Shown here: positions 8,617-17,104 of the stretch, piece by piece
Layout: every line of letters begins with the position of its first letter
Position numbering within the stretch: position 1 is the first letter of the stretch
Source of the DNA: Stanieria cyanosphaera PCC 7437
GTDB taxonomy: Bacteria > Cyanobacteriota > Cyanobacteriia > Cyanobacteriales > Xenococcaceae
Direction: 5' to 3'
NCBI RefSeq assembly: GCF_000317575.1
Contig: NC_019748.1
Span: 3,926,501 to 3,990,500, forward strand
Length of the DNA stretch: 64,000 nucleotides
Translations under genes and position numbers: made by a program
Notes under the pieces: model-generated
What the model saw: the letters and a program-made list of their open reading frames with translations, nothing else
Told to the model about the DNA's origin: nothing
Database searches by the model: none

Positions 8617-9114
8617 ATGCTAAAGCTAAAAAATCTTTTGATTAACTTATTAATTGTTATCTTAATTGTCTTGGTAAGTGATTTAACGTTCATTACCCAA
8701 GCAAAAGCTGTGACGCAAAATTTTCAATGGACTGGTTCAACGGGATATTGCGCCAAAGCAACCTTTACCTATGATGAAACAACCGCCACAAAAATTATTT
8801 CTGAACAAGGTGCTGGTCGTACTAATCAGTTAAAGTCTCTCATCGTTACCTTTTATACTCCTGCTGGAGAAACTATTCACCAATACGAAAATGTAGTTAA
8901 TGGTGAGACTAGAGGAAATTATTTTGAATTCAACTTCGATACAGCAACTCAAAAACTTTTTGGAAATATCGATCTAGGTGGTGAACTGTCTGGAGAATTG
9001 TTTTTGAAGGGAACAGTCAATCAACAATTATCCTTAATTGAAATTGAACCATCTGGCGAAGAACATCTGATTGATACCGATGCTGTTGTTAGTTTCGCTG
9101 CGGAGAAAAATTAA
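8617..9114 (+). CDS. exported protein of unknown function
   Basis: About 165 residues. The first about 35 residues hold a long hydrophobic stretch (LLINLLIVILIVLVSDL) ending at an AKA-type cleavage site, as in Sec signal peptides; the mature part is beta-rich with short polar loops. I choose the ATG at 8617, because the open frame can only be extended ten codons upstream to a TTG without a ribosome binding site. The mature start FQWTGSTGYCAKATFTYD resembles the beginning of small periplasmic proteins found across cyanobacteria, but I recognise no named domain. Its neighbours do not suggest a pathway. Confidence 0.68.
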   Translation: MLKLKNLLINLLIVILIVLVSDLTFITQAKAVTQNFQWTGSTGYCAKATFTYDETTATKIISEQGAGRTNQLKSLIVTFYTPAGETIHQYENVVNGETRGNYFEFNFDTATQKLFGNIDLGGELSGELFLKGTVNQQLSLIEIEPSGEEHLIDTDAVVSFAAEKN

Positions 9115-9129
9115 ATACATTCATTTCTC

Positions 9130-9236
9130 TGGTCTTTGTTAATGGTTAATAATTGGTCGCTACGCGCACCTTCGGTGAGGTTGATTATTCATCCCTCATA
9201 ATTAGTAATTAGTAATTAGTAACTGATAACTGGTCA
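9130..9236. repeat. dispersed intergenic repeat block with tandem TAATTAG units
   Basis: A composite of short elements that recur in this window: a palindromic CGCACCTTCGGTG unit, a TTATTCATCCCTCAT unit (also near 33858), three tandem copies of TAATTAG-type text, and the tail ACTGATAACTGGTCAC shared in part with 20410-20440 and 29280-29308. It lies between two exported-protein genes and contains no gene. Confidence 0.7.
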
Positions 9237-9337
9237 CCGAAATTTATCCTGCATAAAAAAATTAGTATCGACGTAACTAGAGAGTGAAGACAAACAACAA
9301 CAAAAAACAAACAAATTTACTTTAGAGGTCTAGAACA

Positions 9338-9667
9338 ATGAAAAAAGCTGCACTAATCATCTCCACTCTCGCTTTAGCTCTTTCTCCTGTAGCTGCATTC
9401 GCCGGGCAAGCACAAAGTAATGTTCAAGCTGGTTCTAATACTGCTGTAACTCATGGCATTGGGAATGTTACTAATCAAGCTGTTTCTAACGATTTAACTC
9501 AAACTCAATTAGGTTTGGATGGTTACAGTATCGATCCTCAAATTCAACAATCGGTACAAGCTGGACAAAACCAAAGTGCTACTTCAGGTATCGGCAATGT
9601 AACTAACCAAGGTGTTTACAACAGTGCTGATCAATTACAATCTGACTTTGATTATCTTCCTTACTAA
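9338..9667 (+). CDS. small secreted protein with two curlin-like Asn/Gln repeats
   Basis: A 109-residue protein with a clear Sec signal peptide (MKKAALIISTLALALSPVAAFA, cleavage about residue 22). The mature part is two related units of about 30-45 residues, each carrying VQAG-N-(5-7)-GIGNVTNQ and ending in short Gln/Asn-rich text. The spacing of Gln and Asn recalls curlin repeats of amyloid fibre subunits such as CsgA, but there are only two units and no csg genes nearby. The upstream AGAGG serves as ribosome binding site. A strong terminator follows, so it is transcribed alone. A cell-surface or sheath role is inference. Confidence 0.72.
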   Translation: MKKAALIISTLALALSPVAAFAGQAQSNVQAGSNTAVTHGIGNVTNQAVSNDLTQTQLGLDGYSIDPQIQQSVQAGQNQSATSGIGNVTNQGVYNSADQLQSDFDYLPY

Positions 9668-9700
9668 AAATAAATTTAGCTTTCCTTCAAGCTGAACCCA

Positions 9701-9721
9701 GGGGCGAAATGCCCCTTTTTT
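9701..9721 (+). terminator. Rho-independent terminator
   Basis: GGGGC at 9701-9705 and GCCCC at 9711-9715 form a 5-bp G/C stem around a GAAAT loop, followed by six T residues. It ends the small repeat-protein transcript just before the convergent hydrolase gene. Confidence 0.85.
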
Positions 9722-9736
9722 AGTTATTAATATTTT

Positions 9737-10606
9737 TTAACTCAAAAACTCGCGCATATATTGATTAACTAATTCTGGTCTTTCTTGTTGAACCCAATGA
9801 CTACAATTAGGAATATATTTAATTTGAAAGTTACTGACATATTCTTCGGTTCCGTAAGTAAGTTCTTTTCCCAAAGCTGTATCGTTTTCACCCCAAATCA
9901 TTAGGGTTGGGAGATCTAGCATTTTCCACTGCTGTTGGTTATTAGTGAGAAAACTATTATCAAAAATGTTGCGATAGTAATTTAACATCGCTGTTAATGC
10001 GCCTCGTTTTGCAGCAGCATCTTTGTAAGCTTCTAAATCTTCTTGACTAAAAGCGGATTTATCAACTGCCATATTGGTAAAAGCAAAACTAATCAGTTCA
10101 TAATCGTTAGACTGAATAATTAATTCTGGAAGCAATGGTAATTGAAAAAAGAACATATACCAGCTTTTTAGCAATTGTTGAGGAGAGTGCAATCCTTGAG
10201 CAAATTTGGCAGGATGGGGTAAATTGAGAACAATTAATTTATCTACCATTTCTGGATGAGCGTAAGCAAACGACCAAGCGATCGCGCCTCCCCAGTCATG
10301 TCCAACTAAAATGCAACTTTGATAACCCAATCCTTCAATTACGCCTTCTATATCTTTGGTTAATTCGCTCATTTTATAGGCTTCTACATCTTTGGGTTTG
10401 TCACTGTCGTTATAACCTCTTAGATCGATCGCAACTACTTTATAGTCTTGGGCAAATTCGGGAATTTGATGTCGCCAAGAATACCAAAATTCAGGAAAAC
10501 CGTGTAACATCAGCATTAATCTACCTTCTCCTTGGGTAACGTAATGAAGATTAATACCATTGGTGTGAACGTAGCCTTCTTGCCAACCTTGTTTAAGTAA
10601 GGACAT
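9737..10606 (-). CDS. alpha/beta hydrolase, epoxide-hydrolase-like
   Basis: A 289-residue alpha/beta-hydrolase. The oxyanion motif HGFPEFWYSWR starts at His35, the nucleophile elbow is GHDWGG with Asp104 as nucleophile, the second acid is probably Asp242 (GENDTAL) and the catalytic His is His270 (NCSHW). An Asp nucleophile in GHDWGG plus the HGFP motif is typical of soluble epoxide hydrolases and haloalkane/fluoroacetate dehalogenases. A helical cap occupies about 130-215. The presence of HGFPEFW favours epoxide hydrolase. The start is supported by AGGAG upstream. No operon partner is visible. Confidence 0.82.
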   Translation of the reverse strand: MSLLKQGWQEGYVHTNGINLHYVTQGEGRLMLMLHGFPEFWYSWRHQIPEFAQDYKVVAIDLRGYNDSDKPKDVEAYKMSELTKDIEGVIEGLGYQSCILVGHDWGGAIAWSFAYAHPEMVDKLIVLNLPHPAKFAQGLHSPQQLLKSWYMFFFQLPLLPELIIQSNDYELISFAFTNMAVDKSAFSQEDLEAYKDAAAKRGALTAMLNYYRNIFDNSFLTNNQQQWKMLDLPTLMIWGENDTALGKELTYGTEEYVSNFQIKYIPNCSHWVQQERPELVNQYMREFLS

Positions 10607-10750
10607 AAATTTTTTCTCCTAATATTGGATTGGGAATTACTAAAAAAAGTTACTAAAATCGAAAGAGCGATCGCTTTTTACTAAAGCAGGTTTTATTTTT
10701 AAGTGTAAAAAATCTCTGGAAACATCAATAATCCCAGCGTAAATCGTTAC

Positions 10751-10806
10751 ACTGATAACTGTACAGACGTAACATGTTACGTCTCTATTGATAACTGATA
10801 ACTGAT
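10751..10806. repeat. dispersed repeat with 18-bp perfect palindrome
   Basis: Contains the perfect palindrome GACGTAACATGTTACGTC (10766-10783) flanked by GATAACTG repeats. A close relative lies at 29238-29310, and a third palindrome of the same type is embedded in the chelatase gene at 15741-15760. This copy ends only 3 bases before the GTG start of the radical SAM gene, so it forms that gene's whole proximal leader and leaves no ordinary Shine-Dalgarno sequence. Confidence 0.75.
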
Positions 10807-10809
10807 TAA

Positions 10810-12432
10810 GTGAATCTATTCCAAGAAGAACGTCTCTTATTTACTCCTGCTTCTCCTGAAGCTAATGCTATCCCGATTATTTTTGCTTTTCCTAATCAAT
10901 ACACTGTTGGGATTACTAGTTTAGGTTATCAAATTGTTTGGGCTACTTTGGCGATGCGCTCCGATGTCGAGGTAAGCCGTTTATTTACCGATTTACAGGA
11001 ATATTTATCCAAATTACCTGAATTATTAGGATTTTCTTTTTCTTGGGAACTTGATTACGTTAATATTTTTAATCTCTTAGAATCTCTAGATATTCCTCTG
11101 CGGAGTAACCAACGTCAAGATCATCATCCTTTAGTTTTTGGTGGTGGTTCAGTTTTTACTGCTAACCCTGAACCTTTTGCTGATTTCTTTGATGTGATTT
11201 TGTTGGGAGATGGAGAAAATTTACTCGATAATTTTATTAATGCTTATCAGGAAATTAGAACAGCTAAACGAGAAGTTAAATTGCGTCATTTAGCCCAAAT
11301 TCCTGGGATTTATGTTCCTAGTTTGTATCGAGTAGCTTATGATAGTCCCGATGGAACTATTAAATCTATTGAACCAATCGAAAACGATATCCCTGCTTTT
11401 GTTACCAAACAAACCTATCGAGGTAATACTCTTTCCGCCTCTACTGTAGTCACCCCAAAAGCTGCTTGGGAAAATATTTTTATGGTGGAAGTAGTTAGAA
11501 GTTGTCCAGAAATGTGTCGTTTTTGTTTGGCAAGTTATCTGACTTTACCATTCCGCACTGCTTCTTTAGAAAGTTCTCTCATTCCAGCAATTGAACGGGG
11601 ATTACAAGTAACTAACCGATTGGGTTTACTAGGTGCTTCGGTTACTCAACATCCAGAATTTGAAACTCTGCTAGATTATTTATCCCAACCAAAATATGAT
11701 CAGGTTCGTCTTAGTCTGGCTTCAGTACGAACAAATACAGTTACAGAAAAATTAGCCCAAACTCTGGCTAAAAGAGATACTCGTTCAATTACTATTGCCG
11801 TCGAAAGTGGTTCGGAAAGACTACGAAAAATTATTAATAAAAAACTCAGCAACGAAGAAATTATTCAAGCTGCCCAAAATGCCCAAGCAGGAGGTTTAAA
11901 AGCAATAAAGTTCTATGGAATGGCAGGTGTACCAGGAGAAGAGATTGAAGATATCGAAGCAACTGTGGCAATGATGCAAGCTGTTAAGAAAGCTGCCCCA
12001 CGTTTACGATTAACTCTTGGTTGTAGTACTTTTGTGCCAAAATCTCATACGCCGTTTCAATGGTTTGGAGTCAATCCCGAAGCGAAAAAAAGATTGAAAT
12101 TTTTAGAGAAGAAATTAGGTACTTTGGGAATTGATTTTCGTCCAGAAAGTTATAATTGGTCAGTAATTCAAGCCTTGATTTCCAGAGGCGATCGCCGTTT
12201 AGCTAATTTACTAGAATTAACTAGAGAATATGGTGATTCTGTAGGTAGTTATAAACGAGCTTTTAAACAACTTAAAGGTCAAATTCCTCCTTTAGATGAT
12301 TACGTTCACACTAATTGGAAAAGCGATCGCATTTTAGCTTGGCATCATCTCCAAGGTGCTTTACCTCAAACCACTCTGATCAAACATCTTGAAGAGGCAA
12401 TGAATTATTTTCCTCAATCTTCTCTAGCTTAG
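10810..12432 (+). CDS. B12-binding-type radical SAM protein
   Basis: A 540-residue radical SAM enzyme. The N-terminal about 150 residues resemble a cobalamin-binding Rossmann domain (LLGFSFSWELD, VFGGGSVFTANPEPF, ILLGDGE). The radical SAM domain follows with the cluster motif C232-x3-C236-x2-C239 (CPEMCRFC), which would hold the 4Fe-4S cluster cleaving S-adenosylmethionine; the later AVESGSERLRK stretch is typical of MiaB/HemN-like enzymes. The product is unknown; related cyanobacterial proteins are annotated only as radical SAM. Start codon GTG. Immediately downstream lies a piece of chlH-like sequence, so the original neighbour may have been the chelatase gene. Confidence 0.85.
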   Translation: MNLFQEERLLFTPASPEANAIPIIFAFPNQYTVGITSLGYQIVWATLAMRSDVEVSRLFTDLQEYLSKLPELLGFSFSWELDYVNIFNLLESLDIPLRSNQRQDHHPLVFGGGSVFTANPEPFADFFDVILLGDGENLLDNFINAYQEIRTAKREVKLRHLAQIPGIYVPSLYRVAYDSPDGTIKSIEPIENDIPAFVTKQTYRGNTLSASTVVTPKAAWENIFMVEVVRSCPEMCRFCLASYLTLPFRTASLESSLIPAIERGLQVTNRLGLLGASVTQHPEFETLLDYLSQPKYDQVRLSLASVRTNTVTEKLAQTLAKRDTRSITIAVESGSERLRKIINKKLSNEEIIQAAQNAQAGGLKAIKFYGMAGVPGEEIEDIEATVAMMQAVKKAAPRLRLTLGCSTFVPKSHTPFQWFGVNPEAKKRLKFLEKKLGTLGIDFRPESYNWSVIQALISRGDRRLANLLELTREYGDSVGSYKRAFKQLKGQIPPLDDYVHTNWKSDRILAWHHLQGALPQTTLIKHLEEAMNYFPQSSLA

Positions 12433-12444
12433 AGAGATTCTTTT

Positions 12445-12500
12445 TGTGATTGCGGAATTTGAATCACTTAACGCTAATTTGTACTGTCAAGCTGCTGCAA
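12445..12500 (+). pseudogene. 5'-end remnant of the chelatase gene
   Basis: About 55 bases closely match the start of the intact chelatase gene (around 13328-13385). Conceptual translation reads VIAEFESLNANLYCQAA against LIAGFESFNATLYRQAA. No ATG or ribosome binding site remains and homology stops after about 18 codons. It is separated from the real gene start by the Doc-type toxin module. Confidence 0.75.
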
Positions 12501-12545
12501 TGGCGATCTTGCTGTGTGAAAGATAGAGAGTAGTTTTTGGAGGCT
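12499..12545 (+). repeat. left copy of a direct repeat flanking the Doc module
   Basis: A 47-bp segment with the core GTGTGAAAG and GTTTTTGG/ATTTTTGA text, about 70 percent identical by hand alignment (roughly 33 of 47) to 13147-13193 in the same orientation. The two copies bracket the antitoxin and toxin genes. Confidence 0.55.
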
Positions 12546-12644
12546 TAATATTCATTTTTCAAACGTAATAGAAAGTTCAACATAGGACAATTTCAGATTC
12601 AGAAGTAGATGCTATGATTTATGTAAAATATACTGACTAAAACT

Positions 12645-12776
12645 GTGGCTAAAGTAAATAAAAAAGAAGAAACTAATACGATTACTAACACTAAGAAAAA
12701 AATGAGTGTTGAAGATTACATCAAAACTCAATTTGGAAAATATGATGAAGCGATTAAAAAACTTGCCGATGCCTAA
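12645..12776 (+). CDS. putative antitoxin of the Doc-type module
   Basis: A 43-residue, highly charged protein from a GTG start: a Lys/Thr/Asn-rich head, then MSVEDYIKTQFGKYDEAIKKLADA. Its stop overlaps the toxin start by 8 bases (ATGCCTAA), the usual translational coupling of TA operons. Small antitoxins that neutralise Fic/Doc toxins are often of this size, but I recognise no named family. An internal ATG at codon 20 is an alternative start. The open frame is intact, unlike the toxin. Confidence 0.55.
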   Translation: MAKVNKKEETNTITNTKKKMSVEDYIKTQFGKYDEAIKKLADA

Positions 12777-13145
12777 CATAGAGTGGATTGAATATGATGA
12801 AGTCTTAACACTCCATCAAGTTGCAATCTCAAGATATGGAGGTTCTCAAGGCTTAAGAGATAATAACCATTGGTGTCTGGATTGAATAAACCCAGGCATC
12901 ATTGTTTTTATGAGAATACGACTGATTTATACATCTTAGCTTCTCTTTATGCGGTTGGAATTGCTTGTAATCATCCTTTTATAGATGGAAATAAGAGAAC
13001 CGCTTTTCAAACTGCAAACTTCTTTCTTTGCAAAAACGGAATTATTAAAAATTACGATAATGAGCGAGTGTACGAAAGAACCTTATCTTTGGCAAACAAA
13101 GTAATAAATTATTTAGAGTATGCTGATTTTTTATTAAATGGTTAA
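12769..13145 (+). pseudogene. Doc-type (Fic fold) toxin, frameshifted
   Basis: A death-on-curing toxin of the Fic/Doc family, which modifies a translation factor such as EF-Tu. The N-terminal piece reads MPNIEWIEYDEVLTLHQV and continues to GGSQGLRDNN; the C-terminal piece carries the Fic motif HPFIDGNKRTA. The two lie in different frames. The join is near 12865-12872, where the family consensus RDxxLLESALNRP is hit by the equivalent of one missing base, producing an early stop. The total length of 377 bases is one short of a multiple of three. The toxin should be inactive unless programmed frameshifting occurs. Confidence 0.82.
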
Positions 13146-13146
13146 A

Positions 13147-13193
13147 GATGGCAATAGCGCGGTGTGAAAGGTTGAAAGTGATTTTTGAAGAGT
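13147..13193 (+). repeat. right copy of the direct repeat flanking the Doc module
   Basis: Partner of 12499-12545. It begins within a few bases of the toxin stop codon. Downstream follows a CCTCGCCTTTGGCGAGATCGCA palindromic element of the kind also present upstream of mazE, then the chelatase promoter region. Confidence 0.55.
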
Positions 13194-13315
13194 GATCACG
13201 CAGTGCCTCGCCTTTGGCGAGATCGCATTACCAAAATAAGGATTGTAAAACAATTACGGGAATTTTTTTACAATCAAGATAAGCATATATAAAGAAATTT
13301 AAAAAAGCTGGAAAT

Positions 13316-16300
13316 ATGAAACGGATCGTCTTGATTGCTGGATTTGAATCATTTAACGCCACCTTGTACCGTCAAGCTGCCCAAATCTCTACATCTCGTT
13401 GTAATGAATTAGAAATTGAAGTATTTAGCGATCGCGATATTACCAGTTCCTCGGATAAAATAGAAAATGCGTTACAAGATGCTGATGTTTTCTTTGCTAG
13501 TCTGATCTTTGATTACGATCAAGTAATGTGGTTACGGCAACGAGTCGAACATATTGCAATTCGGTTAGTTTTTGAGTCAGCTTTAGAGTTAATGAGTCTG
13601 ACACGGTTGGGTAAGTTTGTGATTGGTGATAAACCCAAAGGAATGCCGAAACCAGTCCAATTTATCCTGAGTAAGTTTAGTAATAGTCGAGAAGAAGACA
13701 AACTTGCAGGTTATCTCAGTTTTTTAAAAACGGGTCCCAAATTACTTAAATATATTCCTGCTAAAAAAGTCCAAGATTTACGTAATTGGTTAATTATTTA
13801 TGGTTATTGGAATGCAGGTGGCACAGAAAATGTTGCTGCCATGTTTTGGACAATAGCTGAGAAATATTTAGGTTTAAAAGTAGGTGAAATTCCTTCAGTA
13901 ATTGAAACCCCAAATATGGGTTTATTGCATCCCGATTACCCTGGATATTTTACCTCACCTAAAGATTATTTGGATTGGTATCAAAACCACGTAGGGGCGA
14001 ACCACCGTTCGTCCTTACCAACAATTGGTATTCTTTTATATCGCAAACACGTTATTACGAAACAACCCTATATTCCGCAATTAATTAGTTATTTTGAAGC
14101 TGAAGGATTAATTCCTTTACCTATATTTATTAACGGCGTAGAAGGTCATGTTGCGGTTAGAGATTGGTTGACTACTAATTATGAACAATTACAGCGAGAA
14201 AAGGATAATAAAGAAATACTTTCCTTATCAGAAAATGCAGTCAAAGTTGATGCCATAATTTCTACAATTGGTTTTCCTTTAGTTGGCGGCCCCGCAGGTT
14301 CAATGGAAGCAGGAAGACAAGTAGAAGTTGCCAAAAGAATTCTTTCTGCTAAAAATATTCCTTATATTGTTGCTGCACCTTTATTAATCCAAGATATTCA
14401 TTCTTGGACAAGACAGGGTATTGGTGGTTTACAGAGTGTAGTTTTATATTCCTTGCCAGAATTAGATGGTGCGATCGATACTGTACCTTTAGGTGGGTTA
14501 GTAGGAGAAGATATTTATTTAATTCCTGAAAGAGTAAAAAGATTGACAGGAAGAATAAAAAACTGGATTAAACTAAAGCAAACTCAACCAAAAGATCGCA
14601 AGATTGCAATTATTTTATATGACTTTCCTCCAGGTTATGGTGCAACAGGAACTGCTGCTTTATTAAATGTTCCAAAAAGTTTGCTTAATTTTCTGATCGC
14701 TTTAAAAGAACAAGGCTATAATGTGGGAGAATTACCTCAAGATGGCGAAGAAATTATTAATCAAGTCAAGCAAGCAGATACAACCGATTTACATTTATCA
14801 TTAGAAAATTTTACTGGTAATGGAATTAAAACTGATGGTAAAGGACAAGTAGCTATTAATGTCCGTACTTTAGAAAAATGGTTGGGTTATTTATTAACAA
14901 CTAGAGTAGAAAAACAGTGGAAATCTTTAACAGATACTGGCATTAAAACCTATGGTGATGATTTTCATCTTGGTGGCATTCAGTTAGGAAATATTTGGAT
15001 TGGAGTTCAACCACCTTTAGGACTTTCTGGCGACCCTATGCGTTTAATGTTTGAAAAAGATTTAACTCCCCATCCTCAGTATGCTGCTTTTTATAAATGG
15101 TTACAAAATGATTTTCAAGCAAATGCCGTTGTTCATTTTGGAATGCACGGAACTGTGGAATGGTTACCTGGTTCACCATTAGGAAATACAGGTTATTCTT
15201 GGTCAGATATTTTACTCGGAAATCTGCCTAATCTTTATATTTATGCTGCTAATAATCCCTCGGAATCTCTCTTGGCAAAAAGAAGAGGTTATGGAGTTTT
15301 AATTTCCCATAATGTACCTCCTTATGGCAGGGCTGGTTTGTATAAAGAATTAATTTCTTTACGGGATTTAATTACTGAATATCGAGAAAATACTGAAAAA
15401 AATTATCTTCTGAAAGATATTATTTGTCAGAAAATCATTGATACTGGTTTAGATGCGGATTGTAAATTTACAGAAGGGGAAAAATTAGGTATTGCTTTTA
15501 ATGTTGAAAATGCAAAACTGTTTAGTAAAAAAGTAATTAATGAGTATTTTGTTAAAATATATGAGTATCTACAAGTAGTAGAACAAAGATTATTTTCTTC
15601 AGGGTTACACGTATTAGGAAACGCACCTAATGATGAAAAACTAAAATCTTATTTGGAAGCTTATTTTGGGGATGATTTATCGGTAGAGTTAATTGAGTTA
15701 ATAATCGCTCACAAAGACGCGGAGGCACAGAGAATTGTAGAGACGCAACATATTGCGTCTAATCAATTAGAAGAAGCACAAAAAATTAGAGATTTATTAG
15801 AACAAAATAGGGATGAATTAACCAATCTTTTGCGAGGATTAAATGGTGAATATATTCCTCCTGCACCTGGAGGAGATTTATTAAGAGATGGTTCTGGAGT
15901 TTTACCTACTGGTAGAAATATTCATGCTTTAGATCCTTATCGAATGCCTTCTCCTGCTGCTTATGAAAGAGGAAAAGAAATCGCTAAAAAAATTATTGCC
16001 CAACATTTAGAAGAAAAAGGTAATTATCCTGAAACTGTAGCAGTAATGTTATGGGGTTTGGATGCAATTAAAACTAAAGGTGAATCTTTAGGAATTTTAT
16101 TAGAATTAGTTGGGGCTGAACCTGTTAAGGAGGGAACAGGAAGAATTGTCCGTTATGAATTAAAATCTTTAGCAGAAATTGGACACCCTCGGATTGATGT
16201 TTTGGCTAATCTTTCAGGGATTTTCCGAGATACTTTTGTCAATATTATTGAGTTATTAGACGATTTATTACAACGGGCAGCAGAAGCCGATGAATCTCCA

Positions 16301-17083
16301 GAAGATAATTTTATTCGCAAGCATTATTTAGCTTTAAAATCTCAAGGAATTGAGAATGCTTCTGCGCGACTTTTTTCTAATCCTACGGGAGATTTTGGTT
16401 CGCTAGTAAATGACCAAGTTGTTGATGGAAATTGGGAATCTGGAGAAGAACTTGCTAATACTTGGAAAAATCGCAATGTCTTTAGTTACGGACGCAAAGA
16501 TAAAGGACAGGCACGCCCAGAAATTTTAAATCAATTATTACAAACTAGTGAAAGAATTGTGCAAGAAATCGATTCAGTTGAATACGGTTTAACTGATATT
16601 CAAGAATATTATGGCAATACGGGAGGATTAAAATTAGCTGCGGAAAAACAAAGTGGTAAGCAAGTTGAAGCTTCTTTTGTAGAAAGCTTTTCTAAAGATA
16701 CTAATCCTCGTAAGTTAAAAGATTTATTGCGTCTAGAATACCGCACTAAATTACTCAATCCCAAATGGGCAGAAGCCATGTCTAATCAAGGTTCTGGTGG
16801 TGCTTATGAAATTTCTCAACGAATGACGGCTTTAGTTGGTTGGGGTGGTACAGCTAATTTTAGAGATGATTGGGTTTACGATCAAGCAGCAGATACCTAT
16901 GCGTTGGATGCAGAGATGGCTGCCAAGTTACGGGAAGCTAATCCTGAAGCGTTTCGTAACATTGTCGGCAGAATGATTGAGGCACATGGGCGCGGTTTTT
17001 GGGATGCAGATGAAGAGAAGTTGCAGAAATTACGAGAGTTATACAACTTGACAGAAGATGAATTGGAAGGAGTTACAGTATAA
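13316..17083 (+). CDS. Mg/Co-chelatase large subunit, ChlH/CobN family
   Basis: A 1255-residue porphyrin- or corrin-binding subunit that works with ChlI/ChlD-type ATPases to insert a metal. The text VVHFGMHGTVEWLPGS (about residue 600) and the following ANNPSES and SHNVPPYGRAGLYKEL blocks match ChlH/BchH better than CobN; LRGLNGEYIPPAPGGD is another family block. It is somewhat shorter than the usual about 1330-residue ChlH, and its N-terminus MKRIVLIAGFESFN differs from the main cyanobacterial ChlH, so it is probably a second copy or one serving cobalt insertion. Two palindromic intergenic elements are read through in frame (separate entries). Both of its ends have truncated copies nearby. 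No chlI or chlD is in the window. Confidence 0.85.
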   Translation: MKRIVLIAGFESFNATLYRQAAQISTSRCNELEIEVFSDRDITSSSDKIENALQDADVFFASLIFDYDQVMWLRQRVEHIAIRLVFESALELMSLTRLGKFVIGDKPKGMPKPVQFILSKFSNSREEDKLAGYLSFLKTGPKLLKYIPAKKVQDLRNWLIIYGYWNAGGTENVAAMFWTIAEKYLGLKVGEIPSVIETPNMGLLHPDYPGYFTSPKDYLDWYQNHVGANHRSSLPTIGILLYRKHVITKQPYIPQLISYFEAEGLIPLPIFINGVEGHVAVRDWLTTNYEQLQREKDNKEILSLSENAVKVDAIISTIGFPLVGGPAGSMEAGRQVEVAKRILSAKNIPYIVAAPLLIQDIHSWTRQGIGGLQSVVLYSLPELDGAIDTVPLGGLVGEDIYLIPERVKRLTGRIKNWIKLKQTQPKDRKIAIILYDFPPGYGATGTAALLNVPKSLLNFLIALKEQGYNVGELPQDGEEIINQVKQADTTDLHLSLENFTGNGIKTDGKGQVAINVRTLEKWLGYLLTTRVEKQWKSLTDTGIKTYGDDFHLGGIQLGNIWIGVQPPLGLSGDPMRLMFEKDLTPHPQYAAFYKWLQNDFQANAVVHFGMHGTVEWLPGSPLGNTGYSWSDILLGNLPNLYIYAANNPSESLLAKRRGYGVLISHNVPPYGRAGLYKELISLRDLITEYRENTEKNYLLKDIICQKIIDTGLDADCKFTEGEKLGIAFNVENAKLFSKKVINEYFVKIYEYLQVVEQRLFSSGLHVLGNAPNDEKLKSYLEAYFGDDLSVELIELIIAHKDAEAQRIVETQHIASNQLEEAQKIRDLLEQNRDELTNLLRGLNGEYIPPAPGGDLLRDGSGVLPTGRNIHALDPYRMPSPAAYERGKEIAKKIIAQHLEEKGNYPETVAVMLWGLDAIKTKGESLGILLELVGAEPVKEGTGRIVRYELKSLAEIGHPRIDVLANLSGIFRDTFVNIIELLDDLLQRAAEADESPEDNFIRKHYLALKSQGIENASARLFSNPTGDFGSLVNDQVVDGNWESGEELANTWKNRNVFSYGRKDKGQARPEILNQLLQTSERIVQEIDSVEYGLTDIQEYYGNTGGLKLAAEKQSGKQVEASFVESFSKDTNPRKLKDLLRLEYRTKLLNPKWAEAMSNQGSGGAYEISQRMTALVGWGGTANFRDDWVYDQAADTYALDAEMAAKLREANPEAFRNIVGRMIEAHGRGFWDADEEKLQKLRELYNLTEDELEGVTV
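13988..14019. repeat. palindromic element inside the chelatase gene, copy 1
   Basis: GTAGGGGCGAAC-CACC-GTTCGTCCTTAC is a near-perfect inverted repeat of the type common between cyanobacterial genes; a relative with AAGGGCGA arms lies at 53949-53972. Here it is translated as VGANHRSSL between DYLDWYQNH and the conserved GILLYRKHVITKQPYI block, a loop that varies in the family. The reading frame is kept. Confidence 0.65.
15710..15762. repeat. composite repeat inside the chelatase gene, copy 2
   Basis: Two elements in series: the direct-repeat-type text CACAAAGACGCGGAGGCACA (15710-15729), a phrase I associate with cyanobacterial intergenic repeats, then the palindrome AGACGCAACATATTGCGTCT (15741-15760), related to those at 10766 and 29250. 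Translated as HKDAEAQRIVETQHIASN, just before the conserved LLRGLNGEYIPPAPGGD block. Frame is preserved. Confidence 0.65.
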
Positions 17084-17104
17084 AAAATTAGTTTTATCTA
17101 CTGA

